Source: an uncultured Desulfobacteraceae bacterium (GTDB lineage Bacteria > Desulfobacterota > Desulfobacteria > Desulfobacterales > UBA5852). From it: 64,000 nucleotides of DNA. How positions within the stretch are numbered: the first letter of the stretch is position 1; every line of letters begins with the position of its first letter. Positions 7,099-15,340 of this stretch are shown one piece after another. The notes below the pieces were generated by a model. It had not been told where the DNA came from and ran no database searches. It saw nothing but the letters and a program-made list of their open reading frames with translations. Made by a program: the position numbers and the translations under genes. The stretch covers positions 1 to 64,000 of the forward strand of contig CAJXSL010000016.1 in NCBI GenBank assembly GCA_913060875.1, in the 5' to 3' direction.

Positions 7099-8904
7099 AT
7101 GCGACGATTGATGTTGGGCAATGAGGCCATTGCGCGGGGATTGCTGGAAAACGGGTGTGCCATGGCAACCTCTTATCCCGGCACACCCGCCTCGGAGATT
7201 CTGGCGTCGGTGGCGGCCATGCGTACGGCGGAAGACGTTGACATGCATGTCCAGTGGGCGGTGAACGAAAAGGTGGCCCTGGAAATCGCCTATGCCGGGG
7301 CCATGACCGGCCTGCGCACCGCGGTCAGCATGAAACAGGTGGGGCTCAACGTGGCCTCGGATCCCCTGATGAGTGCCGCCTACATGGGCACCAAGGGCGG
7401 CTTCGTGGTCATCAGCGCCGATGACCCCGGCCCCCATTCCTCCCAGACCGAGCAGGACAGCCGCATGATGGCCATGATGGCCAAGATTCCGGTCCTGGAC
7501 CCGGATTCGCCCCAGCAGGCCAAGGAGATGATCGGCCTGGCCTTTGCGCTTTCGGAGGCGTTTGAAATTCCGGTCATGGTGCGGCCCACCACCCGGGTCT
7601 GCCACGCCCGGCAGGATGTCGCCGTGGCCCCCCTGGCCGACGACCCGCGGCAGCCCGAATTCGAGCGGGATCCGGCCCGCTGGGCGGCGACCCCCAAATT
7701 TCGCTATCATCTGCACGGTGAACTGGAGGGCAAACTGGACGCCATTGCCGCCTACGCGGCCACCGCGCCGGTCCAGTTGAATGCCGGTGTTTCCGGCGAC
7801 CGGGCCGTGGTGGTTTCGGGCGTGGCAGCCGCCCATACCGTGGAAATCATGCGGGAGCTCGGCTTGTGGGACCGCCTGCCCCTTTACCAGGTCCGCCAGC
7901 CATACCCCCTGCACACCGACTTTGTCACCCGTCTGGAGAAGGCGCACGATGCCGTGCTGGTGATCGAGGAAACCACCGGCATGATCGAGATGCAGTTGGG
8001 CGACCGCAAGCGGGTGACCGGTAAACAGACCGGGGCGGTTCCCCGGGTGGGTGAACTGACGCCGGAGACCATCGAGCGCATCCTCTGCGATTTCAGCGGG
8101 CAATCCTGTTCGGTGAAAACACCCCCGGCCGTGGCCGGACGCCGGCCCACCCTGTGTGCCGGATGCCCCCACCGGGCCAGTTTTTTTGCCATCAAGAAGG
8201 CGGCCCCCCGGGCCATCTACACCAGCGACATCGGCTGCTACACCCTGGGAATGAACCTGGGGGCGGTGGATACGGTGCTGTGCATGGGGGCGGCCATCAG
8301 CCAGGCCGCCGGTTTCTACCACGCGTTCAAGGGGCAGGAAAAACCCCGGGACGTGGTGGCCACCATCGGGGATTCCACTTTTTTCCACGCGGGGCTTCCG
8401 GCGCTGGTGGATGCGGTGTCCCAGGGGGTGCGGTTCGTTCTCGTTATCCTGGACAACCGCACCACCGCCATGACCGGCAATCAGCCCACCCCGGCCTCCG
8501 GGCGGGGCGCCTGCGGCGAGCCCCTGCAGAACGTCGATATCGAGAAGCTGGTGGCGGGCTGCGGTGTCGGCTTTATCCGCGAGGCCGATCCCTACCAGAC
8601 GGATGCCTGCATCCAGGTCCTCAAGGAGGCCCTGGCCTACAGCCGGGAGAACGGGCCGGCCGTGGTCATTTCGCGCGCCCCCTGCCTGCTGGACAAGCAG
8701 GCCGCCCGGAGTAAATCAATGGGCGCGCCCCCGGTGGTGACCGATGACTGTGACGGCTGCGGGTACTGTGTCCAGCATTTTGAATGTCCGGCCATCGTGA
8801 TGGCCGAGGACGAATCCCATGTGACCATCGATCCCGTGCTTTGCAGCGGATGCGGCGTTTGCCTCTATGTCTGCCCCAAACAATCCATCCAGCCCGCCGA
8901 ATAG
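7099..8904 (+). CDS. iorA: Indolepyruvate:ferredoxin oxidoreductase, alpha subunit
   Basis: The product is the large subunit of the thiamine-diphosphate enzyme that interconverts aryl pyruvates plus CoA and oxidised ferredoxin with arylacetyl-CoA, CO2 and reduced ferredoxin. Its 601 residues match the family. The N-terminal SYPGTPASEI starts the pyrimidine-binding domain. The TPP-binding segment GDSTFFH followed by LVILDNRTTAMTGNQ lies near 430-465. The C-terminal domain has CDGCGYCVQHFEC and CSGCGVCLYVC, two ferredoxin-type cluster motifs; the first is slightly irregular. GAGGAAAG precedes the ATG. The gene is controlled by a Trp-codon attenuator, which points to use under tryptophan shortage and hence a biosynthetic (reductive) role. 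That direction is inference; the family also works in amino-acid breakdown. Confidence 0.93.
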   Translation: MRRLMLGNEAIARGLLENGCAMATSYPGTPASEILASVAAMRTAEDVDMHVQWAVNEKVALEIAYAGAMTGLRTAVSMKQVGLNVASDPLMSAAYMGTKGGFVVISADDPGPHSSQTEQDSRMMAMMAKIPVLDPDSPQQAKEMIGLAFALSEAFEIPVMVRPTTRVCHARQDVAVAPLADDPRQPEFERDPARWAATPKFRYHLHGELEGKLDAIAAYAATAPVQLNAGVSGDRAVVVSGVAAAHTVEIMRELGLWDRLPLYQVRQPYPLHTDFVTRLEKAHDAVLVIEETTGMIEMQLGDRKRVTGKQTGAVPRVGELTPETIERILCDFSGQSCSVKTPPAVAGRRPTLCAGCPHRASFFAIKKAAPRAIYTSDIGCYTLGMNLGAVDTVLCMGAAISQAAGFYHAFKGQEKPRDVVATIGDSTFFHAGLPALVDAVSQGVRFVLVILDNRTTAMTGNQPTPASGRGACGEPLQNVDIEKLVAGCGVGFIREADPYQTDACIQVLKEALAYSRENGPAVVISRAPCLLDKQAARSKSMGAPPVVTDDCDGCGYCVQHFECPAIVMAEDESHVTIDPVLCSGCGVCLYVCPKQSIQPAE

Positions 8905-8940
8905 CCGGAGGGCCTTGCACGTTGAAGAAAAGGAAGTGCC

Positions 8941-9489
8941 ATGAATGATAGCGTTCACCAGCAGATTGTGATCAGCGGCGTCGGCGGCCAGGGCGTTCTC
9001 TTCGTCACCCGCCTCATGGCGGAAGCGGCCATCCGCAAGGGGCTGCCGGTGCTGACGTCGGAAACCCACGGCATGGCCCAGCGGGGCGGCACCGTGATTT
9101 CCCACCTGAAAGTCGGCGATTTTGCCAGCCCGCTGATCCGCAGCGGCCATGCCGATCTCCTGATGGCCATGAAGGCCGAAGGGGCGGCCCAGCATGGCCA
9201 CTACCTGCACGAGGACGGCTGGGCCGTCGTCAACGGGGGGGCTGGCGATGCCGCGGCCAAGGATTGGCATCGACTGGATGCCGACCGACGGGCCCATGCC
9301 ATCGGCAACCCGCGCGCCGTCAACCTGGTGGTGCTGGGGGGCGCACTGGCGGCCCAGGGGCCCACACCCCTGTTTTGCACGGTGGAAGATATTCGCGCGG
9401 TCCTGGCAGACCGATTGGCGGCCAAGTCCGCTATGCTTGAGATGTCCTACAAGGCCCTGGAAGCGGGACTGCACATCACTGATTCCTGA
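8941..9489 (+). CDS. iorB: Indolepyruvate:ferredoxin oxidoreductase, beta subunit
   Basis: This is the small (gamma-domain) subunit of IorAB, 182 residues, the normal length. It shows the characteristic ISGVGGQGVLFVTRLMAEAA opening and the ETHGMAQRGGTVISHLKVG segment of 2-oxoacid:ferredoxin oxidoreductase gamma domains. It starts 36 bases after iorA, preceded by AAAGGAAG, and is certainly co-transcribed with it. The complex is cytoplasmic. The TRAP transporter genes follow in the same direction after about 100 bases with no obvious terminator, so transport and this enzyme are probably one unit. Confidence 0.93.
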   Translation: MNDSVHQQIVISGVGGQGVLFVTRLMAEAAIRKGLPVLTSETHGMAQRGGTVISHLKVGDFASPLIRSGHADLLMAMKAEGAAQHGHYLHEDGWAVVNGGAGDAAAKDWHRLDADRRAHAIGNPRAVNLVVLGGALAAQGPTPLFCTVEDIRAVLADRLAAKSAMLEMSYKALEAGLHITDS

Positions 9490-9593
9490 GCGCATTCAGC
9501 GTTTATATGGAAACGGCGTGCGGTGCGTCCCAAGACTAACGTAAGCCGCCGGTGAACCCACCGGCGCGCGGAAGCGGAGGAGGAGAGCCCGAC

Positions 9594-10613
9594 ATGAAAA
9601 GGAAAACCGATGTGCGGTTGACGTTGTGCCTGGTCGTCGCCCTGATGACCCTTTTGCTGGTGCCGGCCGGTGCGACGGCCGGGTCGATTACCCTCAGTTA
9701 TGCCAATTTCCCGCCGGCCCCGACCTTTCCCTGTGTACAGATGGAGCGCTGGAAAACCGAGGTGGAAAAGCGCACGGACGGCAAGGTCGCCATCAAGACC
9801 TATCCGGGCGGCACCCTGCTGGGCGCCAAGGAGATGATGGACGGTGTGATCGCCGGCCAGGCCGATATCGGCAACCTCTGCATGGCCTATCAGCCGGGAC
9901 GTTTCATCGTCACCAACGCCACCAGTCTTCCCCTGGGTATCCCGAGTGCGAAGACCGGGAGCCTGGCGCTCTGGGACCTCTACCAAAAATACCAGCCCAA
10001 GGCCTTCAGCCAGGTCAAGGTGCTGACCATGTTCACCACGGCCCCGGCCAACATCATGTCCAAAAAGGCGGTGCGCAGCCTGGACGACATCCGGGGCCTG
10101 GACCTGCGGGCCTCCGGCGGCGCGGCTCAGATCCTCAAGGCCTGGGGCGCCAACCAGGTGGGCATGCCCATGTCGGCGACACCCGAAGCGCTGCAGAAAG
10201 GTGTCGTCCAGGGGCTGTTTTCTTCCCTGGAGGTCATGAAAGATCTTAAATTCGCGGAAAGCTGCGGGTACGTCACCATGACCGACACGGTGATCTATCC
10301 CTTTGCCGTGGTCATGAACATGGATCGCTGGAAAGCCCTGCCCCCGGACGTCCGGAAGGTGATGGAAGACATGGGCACCGAGCAGGCCGAGTGGACCGGC
10401 AACTATATGGACCAGCACGTCAAGGCGTCCATGGACTGGTCGGTCAAGGAACACAAGGTGGAGGTGATCGATCTGGATGCCGAAACCAAAGCCGTCTGGG
10501 ATCAGAAACTGCAGTTCATTACCGACAAATGGGTGGCGGATGCCAAGGCCAAGGGGTTTCCGGCCGAGGCAATCGTGACCGATATCCAGAAGCTGACCGA
10601 GCAGCATCGCTGA
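9594..10613 (+). CDS. dctP: TRAP transporter substrate-binding protein (DctP family)
   Basis: This periplasmic solute receptor of a tripartite ATP-independent transporter delivers an organic acid to the QM membrane complex. The start MKRKTDVRLTL is chosen because GGAGGAGGAG lies just upstream and a signal peptide of about 28 residues (ending near PAGATAG) follows at once. The mature protein shows the family segments GGTLLGAKEMMDGVIAGQADIG and DDIRGLDLRASGG, where the Arg normally clamps the ligand carboxylate. QGLFSS and DTVIYPFAVVMN follow. About 339 residues, normal length. The ligand cannot be read from sequence. Because it lies in the operon led by the Trp attenuator and iorAB, aryl acids such as indoleacetate are a reasonable guess. 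A C4-dicarboxylate or other carboxylate is the alternative. Confidence 0.9.
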   Translation: MKRKTDVRLTLCLVVALMTLLLVPAGATAGSITLSYANFPPAPTFPCVQMERWKTEVEKRTDGKVAIKTYPGGTLLGAKEMMDGVIAGQADIGNLCMAYQPGRFIVTNATSLPLGIPSAKTGSLALWDLYQKYQPKAFSQVKVLTMFTTAPANIMSKKAVRSLDDIRGLDLRASGGAAQILKAWGANQVGMPMSATPEALQKGVVQGLFSSLEVMKDLKFAESCGYVTMTDTVIYPFAVVMNMDRWKALPPDVRKVMEDMGTEQAEWTGNYMDQHVKASMDWSVKEHKVEVIDLDAETKAVWDQKLQFITDKWVADAKAKGFPAEAIVTDIQKLTEQHR

Positions 10614-10629
10614 TATCACCACATACCGG

Positions 10630-10664
10630 GGCCGCAATCGCCGCTGGGGGTTGCGGCCTTTTTT
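10630..10664 (+). terminator. Intra-operon terminator between dctP and dctQ
   Basis: GGCCGCAA (10630-10637) pairs perfectly with TTGCGGCC (10651-10658) around a 13-nt loop, and six T residues follow. It sits between the binding-protein gene and the membrane-subunit genes. Partial termination would give more DctP than DctQM, as is common for binding-protein transporters. Confidence 0.75.
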
Positions 10665-10685
10665 CGGTTAGGGGGAGAAAAACGA

Positions 10686-11177
10686 ATGACCGCGTTGGAT
10701 CGCGTGATGCGGTTCCTGAACCGTATACTGGTATTCTGCGGGGGCGTGTTCCTGGTGGGCATGGTCGTGCTGACCTGCGCCAATATCGCCACCCGTACGG
10801 TGTGGGAACCGATTCGGGGAACTTTTGAACTCATGGGCTATTTCGGCGCCGTGGTGACGGCCTGCGCCCTGGCCTACACCCAGTTGAATCGCGGGCATAT
10901 CGCCGTCAACGTGCTGATCCACCGGTTTTCCAAGAAAACCCAGCAGCGGCTGAATGGCTTCAACAATGCCGTGTGCACGGTTTTCTTCGCCCTGGTGACC
11001 TGGCAGATCGTGCTGAAGGCCCACGGTTTTATGCAGACGGGTGAAGTCTCGGAAACGCTGCGGGTCATTTTCTACCCCTTCACCTATGGGGTGGCCGCCG
11101 GCTGCGGGGTGCTGGCCCTGGTCTTCCTGGTGGATTTGCTCCAGGCGTTGATTCCCGGCAAAGGAGCGTCCCAATGA
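10686..11177 (+). CDS. dctQ: TRAP transporter small permease (DctQ family)
   Basis: This 163-residue inner-membrane protein has four hydrophobic segments (about 12-32, 50-68, 90-108 and 133-155), the DctQ pattern. Family-like sequence includes ANIATRTVWEPIRGTFELMGYFGAVVTACALAYTQLNRGHI in outline. It pairs with the large permease, which starts inside this gene's stop (ATGA overlap at 11174-11177), so the two are translationally coupled. GGGGGAG lies upstream of the ATG. It uses the ion gradient together with DctM and the receptor DctP. Confidence 0.9.
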   Translation: MTALDRVMRFLNRILVFCGGVFLVGMVVLTCANIATRTVWEPIRGTFELMGYFGAVVTACALAYTQLNRGHIAVNVLIHRFSKKTQQRLNGFNNAVCTVFFALVTWQIVLKAHGFMQTGEVSETLRVIFYPFTYGVAAGCGVLALVFLVDLLQALIPGKGASQ

Positions 11178-12478
11178 GCGCGGCGATGGTGGGCCTGTTG
11201 GGTATCGTGATCCTCCTGGGGGTGTTGTTCTTCCTGGGCATGCCGGTGGGCATTGCCATGGCCCTGGTGGGATTTGTCGGCTTCTGCGTGCTGGTGTCTT
11301 TCAAGGCGGCGCTTTACATGCTGAGCTCCGTCATCTGGGACACTTTTTCCAAATACGGTCTGACGGTCATTCCCCTGTTCATTTTCATGGGGCAGGTGGC
11401 CTTTTATTCCGGGGTCAACGAGAAGCTCTACAATGCGGCTTACAAATGGGTGGGGCACATCCGGGGCGGCATCGCCATGGCCACGGTGATGGCCTGCTCC
11501 GCCTTTTCGGCGATTTGCGGTTCCAATGCCGCCACCGCGGCCACCATGACCACGGTGGCCCTGCCGCAGATGCGCAAATACGATTATCATCCCAAACTGA
11601 GCACCGGCGCCATTGCCTGCGGCTCCACCCTGGGCGTGGTCATCCCCCCCAGCGTGGTATTGATCGTCATCGGGCTGTCCACCGAGCAGTCCATCGCCCG
11701 TCTGTTTTACGGCGGTGTGGGAGCCGGGATCCTGCTGACCCTGACCCTGATGATGACGGTGGTCATGGTGTGCCGGCGTCACCCGGACTGGGGGCCCGTG
11801 GGGCCGCCCACCTCCTGGGAAGACCGCTGGCGTTCCCTCTCCGGCGCCCTGGAGATGCTGGTGCTCTTCCTGCTGGTGATGCTGGGATTGTTCTTCGGCG
11901 TGTTTACGCCCACCGAGGCCGGCGCGGCCGGAAGCTTCTTCGCCCTCCTGATTGCCGGTGTGCAGCGCCGCCTGACCTGGAAGGGGTTCCTGGCGTCGGT
12001 GACGGACACCCTCAAAATTTCCTGCATGGTCATCGTGATCGTGACCGGGGCCATGATCTTCGGCCGCTTCCTGGCGGTCACCCGGATTCCCTTCGATATC
12101 GCCGCCTGGGTGGTCGGGTTGCCGATTCCCAAAGTGTGCGTCATGGGGATCATCTGCCTGATCTATATCATCGGGGGTGCGGTGATGGATGCCCTGGCCC
12201 TGCTGCTGATCACCATCCCGATCTTTTTCCCGGTGGCGGCCGAACTGGGCTACGATCCCATCTGGTTCGGCGTGACCATTACCGTGGTGACCACCCTGGG
12301 GGCCGTGACCCCGCCCGTGGGGGCCACGACCTATGTCGTGGGCGGCATGGCCGGCGATATTCCCCTGGAGGATGTGTTCCGGGGGGTGACCTATTTTTTA
12401 CCGGCCTATATCCTTTGCATCCTGATCCTGATGCTGGTCCCGGAAATCGTCACCTTTTTACCGGATCTTCTCCGGTAG
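11174..12478 (+). CDS. dctM: TRAP transporter large permease (DctM family)
   Basis: This 434-residue channel subunit has about 12 membrane segments. Typical DctM signatures are visible: FFLGMPVGIAMALVG near the start, TVIPLFIFMGQVAFYSG, the GSNAATAATMTTVALPQM loop, ISTGAIACGSTLGVVIPPSVVLIV in outline, VFTPTEAGAAGSF, and late in the protein LGAVTPPVGATTYVVGGMAG. It performs sodium- or proton-coupled uptake with DctQ and DctP. It is the last gene of the operon. Long inverted repeats follow it at 12625-12916. Confidence 0.93.
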   Translation: MSAAMVGLLGIVILLGVLFFLGMPVGIAMALVGFVGFCVLVSFKAALYMLSSVIWDTFSKYGLTVIPLFIFMGQVAFYSGVNEKLYNAAYKWVGHIRGGIAMATVMACSAFSAICGSNAATAATMTTVALPQMRKYDYHPKLSTGAIACGSTLGVVIPPSVVLIVIGLSTEQSIARLFYGGVGAGILLTLTLMMTVVMVCRRHPDWGPVGPPTSWEDRWRSLSGALEMLVLFLLVMLGLFFGVFTPTEAGAAGSFFALLIAGVQRRLTWKGFLASVTDTLKISCMVIVIVTGAMIFGRFLAVTRIPFDIAAWVVGLPIPKVCVMGIICLIYIIGGAVMDALALLLITIPIFFPVAAELGYDPIWFGVTITVVTTLGAVTPPVGATTYVVGGMAGDIPLEDVFRGVTYFLPAYILCILILMLVPEIVTFLPDLLR

Positions 12479-12624
12479 AGGGGCTTTCTGGCAGGGCGGC
12501 GGGCCGGCAGGGATTACGAAAAAAAAGACTTGATTCCGCCGATGTCGGCTGGTAGGGGATTGCGAAATTGACGTGAACCCGGGGTGGTTCGGCCGCAGCA
12601 GGCCGGCCCGGCCCGGAACAATTT

Positions 12625-12691
12625 GAGCCCGAACCGTATTCTTCGATCTGTGCGAGCAAATGGTAGCCTCCACGCAATACGGTCCGGGCTC
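12625..12691. repeat. Long hairpin 1 downstream of dctM
   Basis: GAGCCCGAACCGTATT (12625-12640) pairs with AATACGGTCCGGGCTC (12676-12691) at 15 of 16 positions. There is no T-run, so an intrinsic terminator is unlikely for it alone. It is the first of three consecutive long hairpins between the convergent dctM and moaA genes. Bases 12479-12624 hold nothing I recognise. Confidence 0.6.
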
Positions 12692-12698
12692 CTCTTAT

Positions 12699-12782
12699 TC
12701 TGGGCGAACGGCTGACGATCTCACCGTACCGGCAGCGCTTCTTCCTTGCATCTGCGGCAAGCTTGTCAGCCGTTCGCCCAGA
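12699..12782. repeat. Long hairpin 2, perfect 18-bp arms
   Basis: TCTGGGCGAACGGCTGAC (12699-12716) and its exact reverse complement (12765-12782) flank a 48-bp centre. The central sequence does not share the LPR core, so it is a separate element or a strongly diverged one. ATTTTTA follows the right arm. Confidence 0.65.
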
Positions 12783-12789
12783 AATTTTT

Positions 12790-12916
12790 AGACGGGTTCG
12801 TAAAAAGACCAATCGCTGCGTTACGCGGCATTTTGAATCGCTGCGGCGTACCGTTCGTACGCCTCACAATTCAAAATGCCGCAAGCCTTGATCTTGGCCT
12901 TTTTACGAACCCGTCT
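12790..12916. repeat. Long palindromic repeat (LPR) copy B, reverse orientation
   Basis: Perfect 18-bp outer arms lie at 12790-12807 and 12899-12916. A perfect 14-bp inner arm (GCGGCATTTTGAAT with ATTCAAAATGCCGC) and the tip GGCGTAC/GTACGCC (12844-12863) follow. The family core appears in reverse as GCCTTGATCTT. The arm sequences differ from copy A but are again fully paired. Confidence 0.75.
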
Positions 12917-13000
12917 TTTCTTGGGGATTGTGCTCTTTATTCTTTTTTTTTCCGGAAAAGAAAAGACGGAACCGCAAAAAGTTGCATTTCCTGTCTTAAG

Positions 13001-13078
13001 GTCATTCCGGCGGAAGCCGGAATCGGCTGCATCATCATGTCATTTGTTTGAGGAGATGCCGGCTTTCGCCGGCATGAC
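13001..13078. repeat. GTCATTCCGG-type inverted repeat
   Basis: GTCATTCCGGCGGAAGCCGGAAT at the left is mirrored by GATGCCGGCTTTCGCCGGCATGAC at the right. Relatives occur at 33195-33275 and 52741-52815. This is a widespread style of intergenic repeat in proteobacteria. The rest of 12917-13249 shows no gene. Confidence 0.6.
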
Positions 13079-13249
13079 GGGCAAAAACAGGACACCCTGT
13101 TGAATTGCGACACAGTCTCGGAAGCCGGAATCTATTTTGCTCGGGTGCTCATCCCGCCGTCGGAGGGACTGCGCATCTCGTACGCTTGACGCCTGGCAGC
13201 ACGATGCCTGCTGCATCAACCGGCTGATGCCGTCGCAGCGCGCGGAAAC

Positions 13250-14239
13250 TCACCCCCCGATGGAGGACATGCGGGCATCGACGTGCTTGCCGCCGGCGAT
13301 CAGACCGTGGGCCATGGGTTTGAGGCGGGCGCCCTCCAGGAAAACCGCTCGCAGGTCCGCGTCCGAGGCGCCGGCCCGCAGGGGGGTGATCAGATCGTAT
13401 TCCTGGTTGGAAAGCAGGCAGGGGCGCAATTTGCCCCCGGCAGTCAGGCGCAGCCGGTTGCAGCGGTCACAGAAATGATGGCTCAAGGGGCTGATGAATC
13501 CCACTTCGCCGGGGGCGCCCGGGTAGCGGAAGCGTTGGGCGGGACCGTCCGTGCTACCGGGGGGCACCGGCACCAGTTTTTCTTCCTGTTCGATCCGTTG
13601 CCGCACCTGATCATTGGACAAATAAGGGTCGCCGGGCAGATTCGGGTTGCCCATGGGCATGTATTCGATGAAGCGCACATGGTAGGGCAGCTGGCGGGTC
13701 AGGGCGGCCAGTTCCCGGAACTCGTCGTCATTGATCCCCTTCATGGCCACGACATTGAGTTTGATGGGCTGAAAGCCCAGGGCGTGGGCCGCCTCGATCG
13801 CCCCCCAGACCTGATCGAAATGGTCCCTGCCGGTGATCCGGGCAAAACGATCCCGTCGCAGGGTATCCAGACTGATGTTGAGGCGTTTGATACCGGCCGC
13901 CTTCAACGGTTCCAGATACTCCTGCAGCCGGACCGCATTGGTGGTCAGGGCGATGTCGACGAGCCCCTCCAGGCGGGTGAGCTCCTCCAAAAAGGGCAGC
14001 AGACCTTTACGGACCAGGGGCTCGCCGCCGGTAATGCGGATCTTGGTGATGCCCAGGCTGACCCCGATGCGCACGATGCGCAAAATTTCTTCATAGCGCA
14101 GGATGTCGCGGTGCGACATGCGGGGGATGGTGTCACGCGGAACGCAGTAAACGCATCGCAGGTTGCAGCGATCCGTAATGGATACACGCAGGTAGTTGAG
14201 TCTTCGACGATAGCGATCATGCAGGGGAATGTCGTGCAA
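13250..14239 (-). CDS. moaA: GTP 3',8-cyclase, molybdenum cofactor biosynthesis protein A
   Basis: This radical-SAM enzyme performs the first step of molybdopterin synthesis, rearranging GTP to (8S)-3',8-cyclo-7,8-dihydroguanosine triphosphate with MoaC. The 329 residues match the family. The radical-SAM cluster motif is CNLRCVYC near residue 25. The GGEP motif appears as ITGGEPLVRKG. The C-terminal second cluster uses FCDRCNRLRLTAGGKLRPCL, and the protein ends in GG (SSIGG), as expected for MoaA. The start codon is TTG (14237-14239), supported by GAGG eight bases upstream and by the conserved YLRVSITDRCN opening. No other moa gene is in the window. The cofactor would serve formate dehydrogenases or other Mo/W enzymes. 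Confidence 0.95.
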   Translation of the reverse strand: MHDIPLHDRYRRRLNYLRVSITDRCNLRCVYCVPRDTIPRMSHRDILRYEEILRIVRIGVSLGITKIRITGGEPLVRKGLLPFLEELTRLEGLVDIALTTNAVRLQEYLEPLKAAGIKRLNISLDTLRRDRFARITGRDHFDQVWGAIEAAHALGFQPIKLNVVAMKGINDDEFRELAALTRQLPYHVRFIEYMPMGNPNLPGDPYLSNDQVRQRIEQEEKLVPVPPGSTDGPAQRFRYPGAPGEVGFISPLSHHFCDRCNRLRLTAGGKLRPCLLSNQEYDLITPLRAGASDADLRAVFLEGARLKPMAHGLIAGGKHVDARMSSIGG

Positions 14240-14350
14240 TGGGTTGCCTCACAGCCGGTCGGGGGACACGTGGTCGCATCCGCTTTGGTTCAATGCTTTG
14301 TTAAACGCCAAACATTAATAATAAGCGTTCCCGGGTCCCGGCGCAAGCGG

Positions 14351-15340
14351 TTAGGTGGCGTTGGGGGCGGATTGACCGAATTTTTCCTGGTATTCGGGAA
14401 TGCTGGCCATGGGGGGGCGTTCGATGCCGACCATTTTCACGACATCCGGGGTGATGTCGTTCTTGACCAGCTGGTACTGGATCATCTGGTCGTAGATATC
14501 CTTTTTCATTTCCATGATGCCGAGATTTTCCAGGCGTTTCAGAAAGGTTTTGATCACCACGAAAGACATGCGCCCTAGGGCCTTGGTGTCCTGGTTGCGG
14601 TGAATGCGGCGTTCCAGATCTACCTGGGCGATGACATCCAGGCCCCATTTTTCGCAGATGTCCAGGATCATGCTGGTTTCGACCCCGTAGCCGATGGGGA
14701 AAGGGATTTTTTCGAACACTTCCCGGTAGCCGGCGTATTCGCCGGACAGGGGCTGCAGGATCTGGGTCAATTCGGGAAAAAAGAGCGAGAACAGGGGCCG
14801 GATCACCAGTTCGGTCACCCGCCCCCCGCCGGTGGGCCTGATTTTGCTTTTGCCGATGGCGATGGGGCGGTCGTAAAAAGCCTTGGTATACTTGATGTGG
14901 TCATACATCAGCAGCGGGCCGACCAGCCCGTAACAGAAGCGATGATGGATATTTTTGATGTCCGCGTCGAGATAGACGATAATGTCGCCGGTGGTGATAT
15001 AGAGGGCTTTCCAGAGGTTTTCGCCCTTGCCTTTGTAAGCGCCGTGCTCCGGCAGCAATTCGTCCGCCAGATAGACCTTGGCGTCGAAGGATTCGGCGAT
15101 TTTGACCGTGTCGTCCGTGGAGCCGGAGTCGATGACCACGATCTCATCCAGAAGCGGATGGCGCGTCATGAGTTCCGACTTCATGATGATGATTTCTTTG
15201 GCAATGGTTTTCGCTTCATTGAGGGTCGGGAGGCACAGGGAGATCTTCAGGCCTTTTTCCCGTTTTTTTCTCACCAGATGGGCCAGATCACCGAACCGGC
15301 TGTAGTGAAAGGTATTGGACGCAACCCAGCTTTTATTCAT
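14351..15340 (-). CDS. gpgS: Glucosyl-3-phosphoglycerate synthase-like glycosyltransferase (GT81)
   Basis: The 329-residue protein carries a GT-A fold with ISLCLPTLNEAKTI at the nucleotide-sugar site, IDSGSTDDT, and the metal-binding IVYLDADIKN (DxD-type). PTGGGRVTELVIRPLFSLFFPEL and YGVETSMILDI follow, as in GpgS. The enzyme joins glucose from an NDP-glucose to 3-phosphoglycerate, the first step to glucosylglycerate, a solute made under salt stress or nitrogen limitation. No matching phosphatase gene is adjacent. The ATG at 15338-15340 lies inside the last codons of the M20-like gene (8-bp overlap), so translation is coupled. Mannosyl-3-phosphoglycerate synthase or another glycerate glycosyltransferase is possible. 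Confidence 0.78.
   Translation of the reverse strand: MNKSWVASNTFHYSRFGDLAHLVRKKREKGLKISLCLPTLNEAKTIAKEIIIMKSELMTRHPLLDEIVVIDSGSTDDTVKIAESFDAKVYLADELLPEHGAYKGKGENLWKALYITTGDIIVYLDADIKNIHHRFCYGLVGPLLMYDHIKYTKAFYDRPIAIGKSKIRPTGGGRVTELVIRPLFSLFFPELTQILQPLSGEYAGYREVFEKIPFPIGYGVETSMILDICEKWGLDVIAQVDLERRIHRNQDTKALGRMSFVVIKTFLKRLENLGIMEMKKDIYDQMIQYQLVKNDITPDVVKMVGIERPPMASIPEYQEKFGQSAPNAT

Noticed and set aside
12450-12812. 120-codon minus-strand frame downstream of dctM
   Set aside because: It runs through two long hairpins and the end of dctM. The predicted protein is low-complexity Arg/Pro/Ser-rich and unlike any family.
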